Assembly: GCA_903889655.1 (NCBI GenBank)
Contig: CAISYL010000245.1
Coordinates: 1 to 64,000, forward strand
DNA length: 64,000 nucleotides
Direction of reading: 5' to 3'
Source of the DNA: an uncultured Alphaproteobacteria bacterium
GTDB taxonomy: Bacteria; Pseudomonadota; Alphaproteobacteria; Parvibaculales; Parvibaculaceae
Made by a program: the position numbers and the translations under genes. The notes under the pieces are model-generated. The model searched no databases, had not been told where the DNA came from, and saw only the letters and a program-made list of their open reading frames with translations. Shown one piece after another: positions 8,710 to 17,551 of the stretch (position 1 is the stretch's first letter; each line of letters opens with the position of its first letter).

Positions 8710-10317
8710 ATGCTCCGCGCGTTCCGCAATCTCACGCGTCTCGTCCGTGCCGGTCGCGTACTCGCGCGGCACGACGCGCTCTTTCCGCTGGAACTGCGCG
8801 GCGAGATGCCGGGGATTGTTCTCTTCCTGCTCACCGTCGCGAAGCTGCGGTTGCCCTGGGAAGAAGCGGCACCCGATGCCGGCGGCGCCGAGCCCGCGGC
8901 CCGACTTGCCATCGCGCTCGAAAAGCTCGGCCCTTCCTACATCAAACTCGGCCAGTTCCTCGCGACGCGCGCCGACATTATCGGCACCGAACTCGCGACC
9001 GACCTCACGCGTTTGCAGGACAAGCCGCCGCCTTTTCCGATGGCGGAAGCGCGCACGATCATCGTGGAGGAATTCGGAAGGCCCGTCGAAGAGCTCTTCA
9101 CCGCGTTGAGCGAGCCGGTCGCCGCCGCCTCGATCGCGCAGGTGCACAAGGCCCGAACGCATCCGGACGCCGCCCATGAAAGCGGCCGCGACGTGGCGGT
9201 GAAGGTCCTGCGCCCCGGTATCGAGGCCGGTTTCGCGCGCGACCTCGACAGTTTTTTCTGGATCGCCGAGACGATCGACCGCGTCTACGCGCCGGCGCGT
9301 CGCCTGCGTCCGGTCGAAACCGTGCAGACGCTTGCCGACAGCGTGAAGCTCGAGATGGATTTCCGCCTCGAAGCGGCGGCGATGTCGGAGATGGCGGAAA
9401 ACGTAGCCAGCGACAAGGGCTTTCGCGTGCCCGCCGTCGACTGGGAGCGGACGGGCCGCCATGTTCTGACCCTCGAATGGATCGACGGCATTCCCGCCTC
9501 CGACGTGCCTGCGCTCATCGCCGCCGGCCACGACATGAAGAAGCTGGCGCGGCAGGTCATCCAGTCTTTTCTGACCCATGCGCTGCGCGACGGCTTCTTC
9601 CATGCCGACATGCATCAGGGAAATCTCTTCGTCGATGCCGACGGAACGCTGGTCGCCGTCGATTTCGGCATCATGGGCCGGCTCGACGCCACCCAGCGCC
9701 GCATGATGGCGGAAATTCTCTATGGCTTCGTGCAGCGCGATTACCGCCGCGTCGCCGAGATGCATTTCGAGGCGGGCTATGTCCCGCATACGAAGAGCAT
9801 CGATACTTTCGCGCAGGCGCTGCGCTCGGTCGGCGAGCCGATCTTCGGGCGGCCGGCGCGCGACGTCTCGATGGGCCGGCTCCTTGCGCAGCTATTCCAG
9901 GTGACGGAGCAGTTCGACATGAAGACGCGGCCGGAACTCATCCTGCTGCAGAAGACGATGGTGGTCATCGAAGGCGTCGCCCGGAATTTCGACCCCGATC
10001 ACAATATCTGGGACAGTGCCGAGCCTGTGCTGAAGTCCTGGATGATCGAGCGGCTGGCGCCGGAAACGCGGCTCGAAGAGGCCGCCGCCGGCGCGCGCGA
10101 ACTCGGACGCATCGTCGGCCATCTGCCGGAACTACTCGACCGGGCCGAACGGACGGCACGGCTCTTCTCCGAAAGCATCGACGAGGAGGGGATCAAGCTC
10201 CATCCGAGCTCGACGGAGGCGCTCGCCCGCGCACAGAACCGGCGGAGCTACGGCACTCCGGTCGTCTGGGCCGTTGCGGGCGCGGCGGCCGCCGTCCTGC
10301 TGCTGAAGCTGTTCTAA
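8710..10317 (+). CDS. ubiB: UbiB-type atypical kinase for ubiquinone biosynthesis
   Basis: Member of the ABC1/ADCK family required for ubiquinone synthesis. It is an atypical protein-kinase-like ATPase at the membrane. The 535-residue protein has the signature KLGQ motif at residues 79-82 (YIKLGQFLATRAD), and the kinase-like HADMHQGNLFVD and VDFGIMGRL segments. A C-terminal hydrophobic helix (VVWAVAGAAAAVLLLKLF) probably anchors it. It lies 15 bp after ubiE. Confidence 0.95.
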   Translation: MLRAFRNLTRLVRAGRVLARHDALFPLELRGEMPGIVLFLLTVAKLRLPWEEAAPDAGGAEPAARLAIALEKLGPSYIKLGQFLATRADIIGTELATDLTRLQDKPPPFPMAEARTIIVEEFGRPVEELFTALSEPVAAASIAQVHKARTHPDAAHESGRDVAVKVLRPGIEAGFARDLDSFFWIAETIDRVYAPARRLRPVETVQTLADSVKLEMDFRLEAAAMSEMAENVASDKGFRVPAVDWERTGRHVLTLEWIDGIPASDVPALIAAGHDMKKLARQVIQSFLTHALRDGFFHADMHQGNLFVDADGTLVAVDFGIMGRLDATQRRMMAEILYGFVQRDYRRVAEMHFEAGYVPHTKSIDTFAQALRSVGEPIFGRPARDVSMGRLLAQLFQVTEQFDMKTRPELILLQKTMVVIEGVARNFDPDHNIWDSAEPVLKSWMIERLAPETRLEEAAAGARELGRIVGHLPELLDRAERTARLFSESIDEEGIKLHPSSTEALARAQNRRSYGTPVVWAVAGAAAAVLLLKLF

Positions 10318-10447
10318 AGCTCCTCGATTTTACCGGTCTTCGTCGGAGAAATAATTTATCTCCACATTGACCGCGTAGAACCCTATATTCCCCTTTCGCC
10401 GTCAGGCATCGCCAGGATCCCGCCCTCAAGCCGGAGTTTTCATTCTC

Positions 10448-11701
10448 GTGAGTGACATGTCCGCCAACGACAGCGCGCTCGAAAATCGCCGCATCCTGCT
10501 CATCATCGGAGGCGGGATCGCCGCCTATAAATGCCTTGAGCTGATCCGGCGGTTGCGCGGCAAGGGCGCAAGCGTGCGCGCGATCCTGACCGAGGCGGCG
10601 GCACAATTCGTGACGCCGCTTTCAGTTGCGACGCTGAGCGAGCAGGCCGTGTTCCAGTCGCTGTTCGATCTCACCCGAGAGGCCGAAATCGGCCATATCG
10701 AATTATCTCGCGAGGCGGACCTTCTGGTCGTTGCGCCGGCAACGGCGGACCTGATGGCGAAGATGGCAGCGGGCCTTGCCGACGATCTGGCGACGACGAC
10801 GCTGCTCGCGACCGACAAGCCGGTGCTGATCGCACCCGCCATGAATGTGCGGATGTGGAGCCATCGCGCGACGCAGCGCAATCTAGAGCAGTTGATGGCC
10901 GACGGCGTCGAGATCGTCGGGCCGAACGAAGGGCCGATGGCCTGCAATGAATTCGGCTATGGGCGCATGGCGGAGCCCGCCGAAATCATCGCCGCGATCG
11001 AGCAGCATTTTTCCGAAAATGCCTTTGCCGGCGAATTGCCGCTCAAGGGCATTCGGGCGCTCGTCACTTCCGGCCCGACGCATGAGCCGATCGATCCGGT
11101 GCGCTATCTCGCCAACCGCTCCTCGGGCAAGCAGGGCTATGCGATCGCCACCGCCCTGCAACGTCTCGGCGCGGAGACGATCCTCGTTTCCGGGCCGACC
11201 AATCTGCCGCCGCCGCCCGGCGTCACCGTCCACAATGTCGAGACGGCGCGGGACATGCTCGCCGCCTGCGAAGCATCGCTGCCCGTCGATGTCGCGGTCT
11301 GCGCGGCGGCCGTCGCCGACTGGCGCGTGGATGTCGATGCGACCCAGAAGATCAAGAAAGAGCCTGGGGCACAGGCACCCGATCTCAAGCTCATCGAGAA
11401 CCCGGACATTCTCGCGACGCTGTCCCGCCTGGCGAAGAACCGTCCGTCGCTCGTGGTCGGCTTTGCCGCCGAGACCGAGAAGGTCATCGAGCACGCGGTC
11501 GCCAAGCGCGCCCGCAAGGGCTGCGACTGGATCGTCGCAAATGACGTGTCGCCGGAGACCGGGGTGATGGGCGGCGAACTCAACACGGTTCATCTCATCA
11601 CGGGCGACGGTCAGGAGGACTGGCCGTTGCTGCCGAAGCAGGCGGTCGCCGAACGACTGGCGCGGCGCATTCTCGCGCATTTCACGAAAAAGGATTCCTG
11701 A
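10448..11701 (+). CDS. coaBC: Bifunctional phosphopantothenoylcysteine decarboxylase / phosphopantothenate-cysteine ligase
   Basis: Carries out two steps of coenzyme A synthesis. The CoaC half shows His83 (GHIEL), the PAMNVRMW motif at residues 130-137 and Cys166 in GPMACNEFGYGR. The CoaB half begins around residue 200 with VTSGPTHEPIDPVRYLANRSSGKQG. The 417-residue length fits the fused family. The start is GTG at 10448, or ATG at 10457 three codons later. dut follows after 3 bp, an arrangement linking CoA and nucleotide metabolism in many bacteria. Confidence 0.95.
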   Translation: MSDMSANDSALENRRILLIIGGGIAAYKCLELIRRLRGKGASVRAILTEAAAQFVTPLSVATLSEQAVFQSLFDLTREAEIGHIELSREADLLVVAPATADLMAKMAAGLADDLATTTLLATDKPVLIAPAMNVRMWSHRATQRNLEQLMADGVEIVGPNEGPMACNEFGYGRMAEPAEIIAAIEQHFSENAFAGELPLKGIRALVTSGPTHEPIDPVRYLANRSSGKQGYAIATALQRLGAETILVSGPTNLPPPPGVTVHNVETARDMLAACEASLPVDVAVCAAAVADWRVDVDATQKIKKEPGAQAPDLKLIENPDILATLSRLAKNRPSLVVGFAAETEKVIEHAVAKRARKGCDWIVANDVSPETGVMGGELNTVHLITGDGQEDWPLLPKQAVAERLARRILAHFTKKDS

Positions 11702-11704
11702 GCC

Positions 11705-12178
11705 ATGACGAAAACCGTTCACGTCAACGTGCAGCGGCTGGCGCATGGCGCCGGGCTGGCGCTTCCACGCTACGAGACGGAAGGCGCCGCCGGCATGGAT
11801 CTTCTCGCCGCCGTGCCCGACGCCGAGCCGCTGACGCTTGCGCCGGGCGCCCGTGCGCTGGTGCCGACCGGCCTCGCGATCGCTCTGCCGCAAGGCTTCG
11901 AGGCGCAGGTTCGTCCGCGCTCGGGGCTCGCCGCCAAGAACGGCGTCACGGTGCTCAACTCGCCGGGGACGATCGATTGCGACTATCGCGGCGAGGTAAA
12001 GGTCATCCTGATCAATCTGGGCGCCGAACCCTTTGTCGTTACGCGCGGTACGCGCATCGCGCAGATGGTGATTGCGCCGGTGACGCAGGGCCTTCTCGCC
12101 GAAGTCGAAACGCTGGATGAAACGGTACGCGGCGCGGGCGGCTTCGGCTCGACCGGCGTCGGCGCCCGAGGCAACTAG
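11705..12178 (+). CDS. dut: Deoxyuridine 5'-triphosphate nucleotidohydrolase (dUTPase)
   Basis: Hydrolyses dUTP to dUMP, keeping uracil out of DNA. At 157 residues it carries the five trimeric-dUTPase motifs in order: [16 protein letters not shown], the catalytic [17 protein letters not shown], and the C-terminal [10 protein letters not shown] arm. It is directly downstream of coaBC and 13 bp upstream of an Rrf2-family gene on the same strand. Confidence 0.97.
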   Translation: MTKTVHVNVQRLAHGAGLALPRYETEGAAGMDLLAAVPDAEPLTLAPGARALVPTGLAIALPQGFEAQVRPRSGLAAKNGVTVLNSPGTIDCDYRGEVKVILINLGAEPFVVTRGTRIAQMVIAPVTQGLLAEVETLDETVRGAGGFGSTGVGARGN

Positions 12179-12191
12179 GAGAAACGGCCGG

Positions 12192-12641
12192 ATGCTACGC
12201 CTGTCCAAGAAAACCTGGCTTGCGCTCGAAGCGGTGGTCGACGTCGCGATCAACGCGCGGCCTGATCCCGTGCAGTCGAAGGAAATCACGAAACGCCAGG
12301 GCATTCCGCAGCGTTACCTCGAGCAGGTGATGCAGCAACTCGTCCATGCGGGCATCCTGAAGGGGGTGCGCGGTCCGCGCGGCGGCTACCGGCTCGCCCG
12401 CGAACGGCGGCGCATCACGGTCGGCGAGGTGGTGCGTGTCGTCGGCGCGATGGAGTCGGCCGACGATCCGGTGACGACCGGACCTTCCGAACTCGGCGAG
12501 CGCGTCATCGCGCCGCTCTGGGAAGATGTGCAGCGCGATCTGATGGAGCGGCTCGACAAGATCACCGTCGACGATCTCTGTCGCCGCGCCGAAGGCGCAA
12601 CGGACACCAACGCTGCTCCGGCAGCGGATTTCACGATCTGA
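12192..12641 (+). CDS. Rrf2-family transcriptional regulator (possible cysteine-metabolism regulator)
   Basis: A 149-residue winged-helix protein of the Rrf2 family, with [21 protein letters not shown] and [27 protein letters not shown] as the helix-turn-helix and wing. The ATG at 12192 follows a strong AGGAGAAA ribosome site. Its only Cys is in DDLCRRAEG, so the three-Cys cluster that binds [2Fe-2S] in IscR is absent. That, and cysK starting 22 bp downstream, suggests a CymR-like role over cysteine synthesis, which is an inference from context. Confidence 0.88.
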   Translation: MLRLSKKTWLALEAVVDVAINARPDPVQSKEITKRQGIPQRYLEQVMQQLVHAGILKGVRGPRGGYRLARERRRITVGEVVRVVGAMESADDPVTTGPSELGERVIAPLWEDVQRDLMERLDKITVDDLCRRAEGATDTNAAPAADFTI

Positions 12642-12663
12642 ACACCACAGCAAGGAGGCGAGC

Positions 12664-13620
12664 ATGGCAAACAAGGTTCCGGGTCGCGGCCGCATCTATG
12701 ACAGCATCATCGATACGATCGGCGATACGCCGCTTGTGCGGCTCAACCGCATGGCGAAGGAAGCAGGCTCCGTCGCCGACATCCTGCTGAAGCTCGAATT
12801 CTTCAATCCGCTGGCGAGCGTCAAGGACCGCATCGGCGTCGCGATGATCGAGGCGCTGGAACTGCAGGGCAAGATCCGGCCCGATACGGTCATCATCGAG
12901 CCGACCTCCGGCAATACGGGTATCGCGCTCGCCTTCGTCTGCGCCGCCAAGGGCTACAAGCTCATTCTCTGCATGCCGGAGAGCATGTCGATCGAGCGGC
13001 GCAAGATGCTGGCGCTGCTCGGCGCGCAGATCGAACTGACGCCAGCCGAAAAGGGCATGAAGGGCGCGCTCGCCCGGGCCGAGGAACTGATGCGGCAATA
13101 TCCGAATTCCGTCTCGCCGCAGCAATTCGACAATCCGGCGAACCCTGAGATCCACAAGCGCACCACCGCCGAGGAAATCTGGAACGACACGGACGGCAAG
13201 GTCGACGCCGTCATTTCCGGCGTCGGCACGGGCGGTACCTTCACCGGCGTCGGTTCGGTGCTGAAGGCGCGCAAGCCCAGCGTCCGGATGATCGCGGTCG
13301 AGCCGGAGGACAGCCCGGTTCTCTCCGGCGGCCAGCCCGGCCCGCACAAGATCCAGGGCATCGGCGCGGGCTTCGTCCCGGGCAATCTCGACAAGACGCT
13401 GATCGACGAGGTCGTCACCATCGGCAACGAGACCGCCTTCGAGACGGCCCGAAAGGCGGCGAGGATGGAAGGCATTCCCTGCGGTATCTCGTCGGGTGCG
13501 GCTATTGCCGCCGCTCTCGAGGTCGGCACCAGACCGGAGATGAAAGGCAAGATTATTGTCGCGATCATCCCATCTTTCGCGGAACGTTACCTCTCGACAG
13601 CGCTTTTCGACGGGTTATAA
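12664..13620 (+). CDS. cysK: Cysteine synthase A (O-acetylserine sulfhydrylase)
   Basis: PLP enzyme joining O-acetylserine and sulfide to give cysteine. The 318-residue protein has the PLP lysine in [10 protein letters not shown], the substrate loop [10 protein letters not shown], and the phosphate-binding glycine loop [10 protein letters not shown]. The conserved [12 protein letters not shown] is near the C terminus. AGGAGG precedes the ATG at 12664. Co-directional with the Rrf2 gene immediately upstream. Confidence 0.95.
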   Translation: MANKVPGRGRIYDSIIDTIGDTPLVRLNRMAKEAGSVADILLKLEFFNPLASVKDRIGVAMIEALELQGKIRPDTVIIEPTSGNTGIALAFVCAAKGYKLILCMPESMSIERRKMLALLGAQIELTPAEKGMKGALARAEELMRQYPNSVSPQQFDNPANPEIHKRTTAEEIWNDTDGKVDAVISGVGTGGTFTGVGSVLKARKPSVRMIAVEPEDSPVLSGGQPGPHKIQGIGAGFVPGNLDKTLIDEVVTIGNETAFETARKAARMEGIPCGISSGAAIAAALEVGTRPEMKGKIIVAIIPSFAERYLSTALFDGL

Positions 13621-13659
13621 ATCGCCGCTTACTTCGGTCGGCGAAAGGCGCGCGGAAAC

Positions 13660-14652
13660 ATGTTGAAGAAATTCGGTCTCGATTGGTTTCTGCTCGCCCT
13701 CGTCGCCGTCGTGGCCGCAGCCATGATCTGGCCGGCCCCCGGCGTCACGGGAAGCCCGCTCCATGTCGAATGGGTTGCGAGCTACGGCCTCTGCATCGTC
13801 TTCTTTCTCTACGGGCTGACGCTGGCGCCGGAGAAGATGCGCGAGGGCTTTGCGAAATGGCAGGTCCATATCGCCGTGCAACTTTCGACCTTTGTGCTCT
13901 TCCCGATCGTCGTACTTTTCTTCGGGCTTTTTGTGAGGGACTTCTTTCCACCCGAGGTCTGGCTGGGGTTCTTCTATCTCGCGGCGCTGCCGAGCACGGT
14001 TTCCTCGTCGGTCGCCATGACATCGCTCGCGCGCGGCAATGTTCCGGTCGCGATCTTCAATGCAACGCTTTCGGCCTTTCTCGGCGTCTTCATCACGCCG
14101 CTGCTGATGGCCTGGTACATGCGCACGACCGGCCACTCACTACCGCTCGAAAGCGTGATCCTGAAAGTCGTTCTGCTGGTGCTGGTGCCGACGGCGCTCG
14201 GGCAGATCGCGCATCGCTGGCTCGCCGAATGGGCCAAGCGCAATGGCGCCTGGCTCAAGATCTGCGACCGCGTCGTCATCCTCGCGATCGTCTACAACTC
14301 GTTCTGCGACTCGATCGAGGCCGGCATCTGGAGCCGCCACGACGTTTCGCTGCTTGTCATGATGATCGCGGGCGTCATCATTCTATTCTTCACGATCTAC
14401 GAGTTGATGCGGATTCCGTCGAAACTGCTCGGTTTCAATCGCGAGGACACGATCGCCTGTCTCTTCTGCGGCTCGAAGAAATCGCTGGCGACCGGCGTGC
14501 CGCTATCGAAGGTGATGTTCGGCGCGACGCCGACGCTCGGCCTGATCATCGCGCCGCTGATGCTCTTCCACTTCTTCCAGCTCGTAATCGTAAGCTTCAT
14601 CGCCAATCGCTTCGCGCGCGATCCCGTGGCGCCGCAAACGGCGAAAGCCTGA
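13660..14652 (+). CDS. SBF-like (YfeH-type) bile acid:sodium symporter family membrane protein
   Basis: A 330-residue integral membrane protein with about nine to ten hydrophobic segments from residue 8 to 320. Family-like signatures are YGLTLAPEKMREGFAKWQVH near residue 50, LAALPSTVSSSVAMTSLARGN near 105, and CGSKKSLATGVPLSKVMFG near 270. These are the half-helix crossover motifs of the SBF-like family. The natural substrate is not known. The gene ends 4 bp from the convergent HxlR gene. Confidence 0.88.
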   Translation: MLKKFGLDWFLLALVAVVAAAMIWPAPGVTGSPLHVEWVASYGLCIVFFLYGLTLAPEKMREGFAKWQVHIAVQLSTFVLFPIVVLFFGLFVRDFFPPEVWLGFFYLAALPSTVSSSVAMTSLARGNVPVAIFNATLSAFLGVFITPLLMAWYMRTTGHSLPLESVILKVVLLVLVPTALGQIAHRWLAEWAKRNGAWLKICDRVVILAIVYNSFCDSIEAGIWSRHDVSLLVMMIAGVIILFFTIYELMRIPSKLLGFNREDTIACLFCGSKKSLATGVPLSKVMFGATPTLGLIIAPLMLFHFFQLVIVSFIANRFARDPVAPQTAKA

Positions 14653-14656
14653 CGCG

Positions 14657-15142
14657 TCAACGCGCGCGGACCATAGCCGGCAACGCGCCCTCGACGGCGC
14701 CCGGGCCGGGCTCGACGCGAACGTCGCGCGCCACGATCGGCTCGTTGCATTCCGAACAGACCATGACGCCCCGCATGGCGTGACCGCAGCTCTTGTGTAC
14801 ACGGAGGAGCGGCGCACCCGCCTCGCCCGCCATGTGGCGGTCGCCCCATTGCACCAGCGCGAGGATCGCCGGATAGAGGTCTAGGCCCTTATCGGTCAGG
14901 CGATATTCCTCACGCCGCGGGCGCTCCTGATAGGCGCGCTTCGTCAGCACGCCGGCTTCGGTGAGCTTCTTCAGCCGGTCGGCCAGTACATGGCGCGCGA
15001 TGCCGAGCCGCGCCTCGAATTCCTCGAAGCGGCGCATCCCCAGAAAACATTCACGCAACACCATCAGCGTCCAGCGATCGCCGACCACGGAGAGGGTGCG
15101 GGCGAGCGAACAGCATTCGCGATCCAGATCTTCCCAGCGCAT
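14657..15142 (-). CDS. HxlR-family transcriptional regulator
   Basis: A 161-residue winged-helix regulator. The HxlR hallmarks are present: WTLMVLRECFLGMRRFEEFEARLGIARHVLADRLKKLTEAGVL, followed by YRLTDKGLDLYPAILALVQWGD. The C terminus carries an additional Cys-rich patch (SCGHAM and CSEC), seen in a subset of HxlR proteins and possibly metal- or redox-sensing. It is divergent from an SDR/thioesterase pair. Two near-identical repeats in the intergenic gap are a plausible operator. Confidence 0.92.
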   Translation of the reverse strand: MRWEDLDRECCSLARTLSVVGDRWTLMVLRECFLGMRRFEEFEARLGIARHVLADRLKKLTEAGVLTKRAYQERPRREEYRLTDKGLDLYPAILALVQWGDRHMAGEAGAPLLRVHKSCGHAMRGVMVCSECNEPIVARDVRVEPGPGAVEGALPAMVRAR

Positions 15143-15146
15143 GACC

Positions 15147-15195
15147 GGTTCTCCTTTGAACAGGAGTCTAGCTTGACAGGTTCTCTTTTGGAACC
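15147..15195. promoter_or_regulatory. Putative HxlR operator: two direct repeats
   Basis: ggttctcctttgaacagg at 15147-15164 and ggttctcttttggaacc at 15179-15195 are similar, each with internal GGTTC/GAAC(C) dyad symmetry. They begin 32 bp apart, about three helical turns. A TTGACA at 15173-15178 pointing to the SDR gene lies between them. The site is divergent between the regulator and the SDR gene. Binding by the adjacent HxlR protein is inferred. Confidence 0.65.
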
Positions 15196-15260
15196 CAATC
15201 TCATATCAGTTCTGAAAAGAAACTTATTGGCATATCGACGCAACCGGCAAGGAGATCGAC

Positions 15261-15962
15261 ATGATACAGCCCCTCGCCCTTGTGACCGGCGTCGGTCCGG
15301 GCACCGGTTCGGCCATCGTGCGGCGCTTCGCGAAAGGCGGCTACCGGGTCGCCATGCTGGCGCGCAACGGCGACAGACTTGCGGCGCTCGAAAAGGAAGT
15401 TGCCGGCACGCATGCTTTCATCTGCGACGTCTCCGACGAAGCGCAGGTCAATGCGACGCTTGCCGACGTGCGGGCGAAGCTCGGCAATCCGGGCGTGCTG
15501 ATCCATAATGCGGTCGGCGGCGCCTTCGGCAATTTCCTCGATGTGGATCCGCAGGTGCTCAACCGGAATTTCCAGGTCAATACGATGGGGTTCCTCTATC
15601 TCGCAAGGGCACTTGCGCCCGCGATGATCGAGGCGGGGCATGGCGTGATCGTCGCCACCGGCAATACATCGGCGCAACGCGGCCGCGCCAATTTCGCCGG
15701 CTTCGCGCCTAGCAAGGCGGCGCAGCGTATTCTGGCGGAATCGATCGCACGGGAGGTCGGCCCCAAGGGCGTCCATGTCGCCTATGTCGTCATCGATGCG
15801 GTGATCGACCTCGAATGGACGCGGAAGATGCGGCCCGATGCGCCGGACTCCTTCTTCATCAAACCCGATGCAATCGCCGAGGAAATCTGGCATGTGACCG
15901 GACAGGATCGTTCGGCCTGGTCCTTCAATGTCGAGATACGTCCCTTCGGCGAAGCCTGGTGA
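15261..15962 (+). CDS. Short-chain dehydrogenase/reductase with altered active site
   Basis: A 233-residue Rossmann-fold SDR. The nucleotide motif TGVGPGTG is at residues 9-16, NAVGG at 83-87 and VNTMG at 106-110. The usual YxxxK is FAPSK at 148-152, so the catalytic Tyr is Phe. By alignment the usual Ser position falls on N135/T136. A subset of SDR proteins is known to lack the Tyr, so it may be a binding protein or use another mechanism. It is probably controlled by the divergent HxlR gene, and a thioesterase follows 8 bp later. Confidence 0.87.
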   Translation: MIQPLALVTGVGPGTGSAIVRRFAKGGYRVAMLARNGDRLAALEKEVAGTHAFICDVSDEAQVNATLADVRAKLGNPGVLIHNAVGGAFGNFLDVDPQVLNRNFQVNTMGFLYLARALAPAMIEAGHGVIVATGNTSAQRGRANFAGFAPSKAAQRILAESIAREVGPKGVHVAYVVIDAVIDLEWTRKMRPDAPDSFFIKPDAIAEEIWHVTGQDRSAWSFNVEIRPFGEAW

Positions 15963-15970
15963 GGTTTGAC

Positions 15971-16747
15971 GTGAACGTAGCAATGCCCGTGATCGAGCCG
16001 GTCTTCTCGCGCGACGACAGCTTCTGGCAACCTCATGTCGAGGCGACCGGACCTTTCCGGGGGCTTCATGGCGGCGCGGTGTCCGGGCTCATTGCCGCTG
16101 TAATGGAAGAGAAGGCACGCGAGGAGGGTTGGGGGATTCCGCTCGCTGTCTCGGTCCTGATCCTGCGGCCGGCGCCACTCGAACGTCTTGAAACGCGGAT
16201 CGAGGTGCTGCGCGCAGGCGGACGCACGGCGATGCTCGAAACCTCGCTCGTTGCAGGCGACAAACTCATCGCCAAGGGTACGGGCGCCTTCGTGAAGCCG
16301 ATCTCGTTGCCCGAGGCCGCGCGCCTGCAGGCGGCGCCGGCTGTCACCGATCCATCCGGGCTCGCTCCGTGGAGTGCGCGGGGACCGCAGACGCGCACGA
16401 CCTTCTTCGATGCGCTCGACATTCGCGACGACAACAAGGGCATGAAATGGGGACGGATGAAGCGGCCCATGGTGCCCTTCGACGCGCCCTTCGCGAACCT
16501 CTTCGCCTTCGCCGACAACGGCACGCCCTACTGGCTTTCCGGCACCGCGTTCTGGCCGCCGCCCTGGGGCTTTCCGAATATCGACATCACGGTTCACGCC
16601 TCACGCGCGCCCGTCGGCCCGTGGGTCGGCGTCGAGCCGGCATCGGACTGGCGCGCCGACGGCATGGGCCTTACGGATTCAAAGCTTTACGACGAGGCAG
16701 GGCCGCTCGGCCGCGCCTGCCAGACCGTGGTGCTGACGCCGGTTTGA
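15971..16747 (+). CDS. Acyl-CoA thioesterase family protein (TesB-like double hotdog)
   Basis: A 258-residue protein resembling the TesB-like/4HBT_3 thioesterase family. It contains GPFRGLHGGAVSGLIAAVMEEKA near the N terminus, and DWRADGMGLTDSKLYDEAGPLGRACQTVVL at the C terminus, which is the second hotdog signature. The GTG at 15971 has a GAGG ribosome site overlapping the SDR stop region. Translationally close to the SDR, so the two probably act on a shared acyl substrate; that substrate is unknown. Confidence 0.85.
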   Translation: MNVAMPVIEPVFSRDDSFWQPHVEATGPFRGLHGGAVSGLIAAVMEEKAREEGWGIPLAVSVLILRPAPLERLETRIEVLRAGGRTAMLETSLVAGDKLIAKGTGAFVKPISLPEAARLQAAPAVTDPSGLAPWSARGPQTRTTFFDALDIRDDNKGMKWGRMKRPMVPFDAPFANLFAFADNGTPYWLSGTAFWPPPWGFPNIDITVHASRAPVGPWVGVEPASDWRADGMGLTDSKLYDEAGPLGRACQTVVLTPV

Positions 16748-16751
16748 CGCG

Positions 16752-17498
16752 TCAGCCGCGCGCCTCTTTCGCGCCACCGCAGCAGTGATCCACGGCGCTT
16801 TCTTCATAGCGGTCGTGATGGCGCATCCAGTCCATGATTTCCGCCTCATTGCGACCCTTCGGCGCCATATCGAGATAATTGTAGGCGCCGATCAGAATGT
16901 CGCCGCCCCGCGCATAGGCGGAATAGGCATGGAAGACGTTTCCGGCATCGTCCTTGATGAAGGTGCTGATGCCCGGCGCCTCGCCTTCCTCCCCGGATGT
17001 CCGAGGCTCGAAATTATAGGTCGTCGGCCCCTTCGCGAGATCGTCGCTGGTGAAGGAAACCCCATAGTCGCTGTTGAAATCGCTGCCGTATGACGAGACC
17101 CAGTTGAAGCGCCAGCCCATGCGCTTCCTGAACGGCAGGAGTTCGGCGAGCGGCGCGCGGGAGACGGCGATCAGCGTCACGTCGTGATGGGCAAGATGGA
17201 GGTTGGCGCCGTCGATGTGATCGCAGAGGAAGGAGCAGCCGGGGCAGCCTTCCTTCCAGCCGGGCGCAAACATGAAGTGATAGGTCATGAGCTGGCTGCG
17301 CCCGTCGAAGAGTTCGGCAAGGGTCTTTCGGCCAGCGGTCGTTTCGAAAACATAGTCCTTCTCGACCTTCACCCAGGGCAAGGCGAGCCGCTGAGCGGCG
17401 ACGGCGTCCTGGAGATGCGTCAGTTCCTTTTCACGCGCGAGAAGCGCCTTGCGCGCGGCAAGCCATTCGGTCTGGGTTACGATCTTGTGCTGTTCCAT
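16752..17498 (-). CDS. DUF899 thioredoxin-like family protein
   Basis: A 248-residue member of the DUF899 family, which adopts a thioredoxin-like fold. It has RSQLMTYHFMFAPGW followed by EGCPGCSF, with C85 and C88 as a CxxC pair. The family segments VSRAPLAELLPFRKRMGW and FHAYSAYARGGDILIGAYNYLD follow. Biochemical role is not established for the family. Convergent with the thioesterase gene, 4 bp apart, and upstream of nothing on its own strand within 50 bp. Confidence 0.88.
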   Translation of the reverse strand: MEQHKIVTQTEWLAARKALLAREKELTHLQDAVAAQRLALPWVKVEKDYVFETTAGRKTLAELFDGRSQLMTYHFMFAPGWKEGCPGCSFLCDHIDGANLHLAHHDVTLIAVSRAPLAELLPFRKRMGWRFNWVSSYGSDFNSDYGVSFTSDDLAKGPTTYNFEPRTSGEEGEAPGISTFIKDDAGNVFHAYSAYARGGDILIGAYNYLDMAPKGRNEAEIMDWMRHHDRYEESAVDHCCGGAKEARG

Positions 17499-17551
17499 CT
17501 TCTGTCCTCCCTTGGGTCAGATCGCGAAGCATCTTCGGGATGCGGAATATC

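Noticed and set aside
10364-10386. TTGACC and TATATT upstream of coaBC
   Set aside because: Only 11 bp apart, too close for a sigma-70 promoter.
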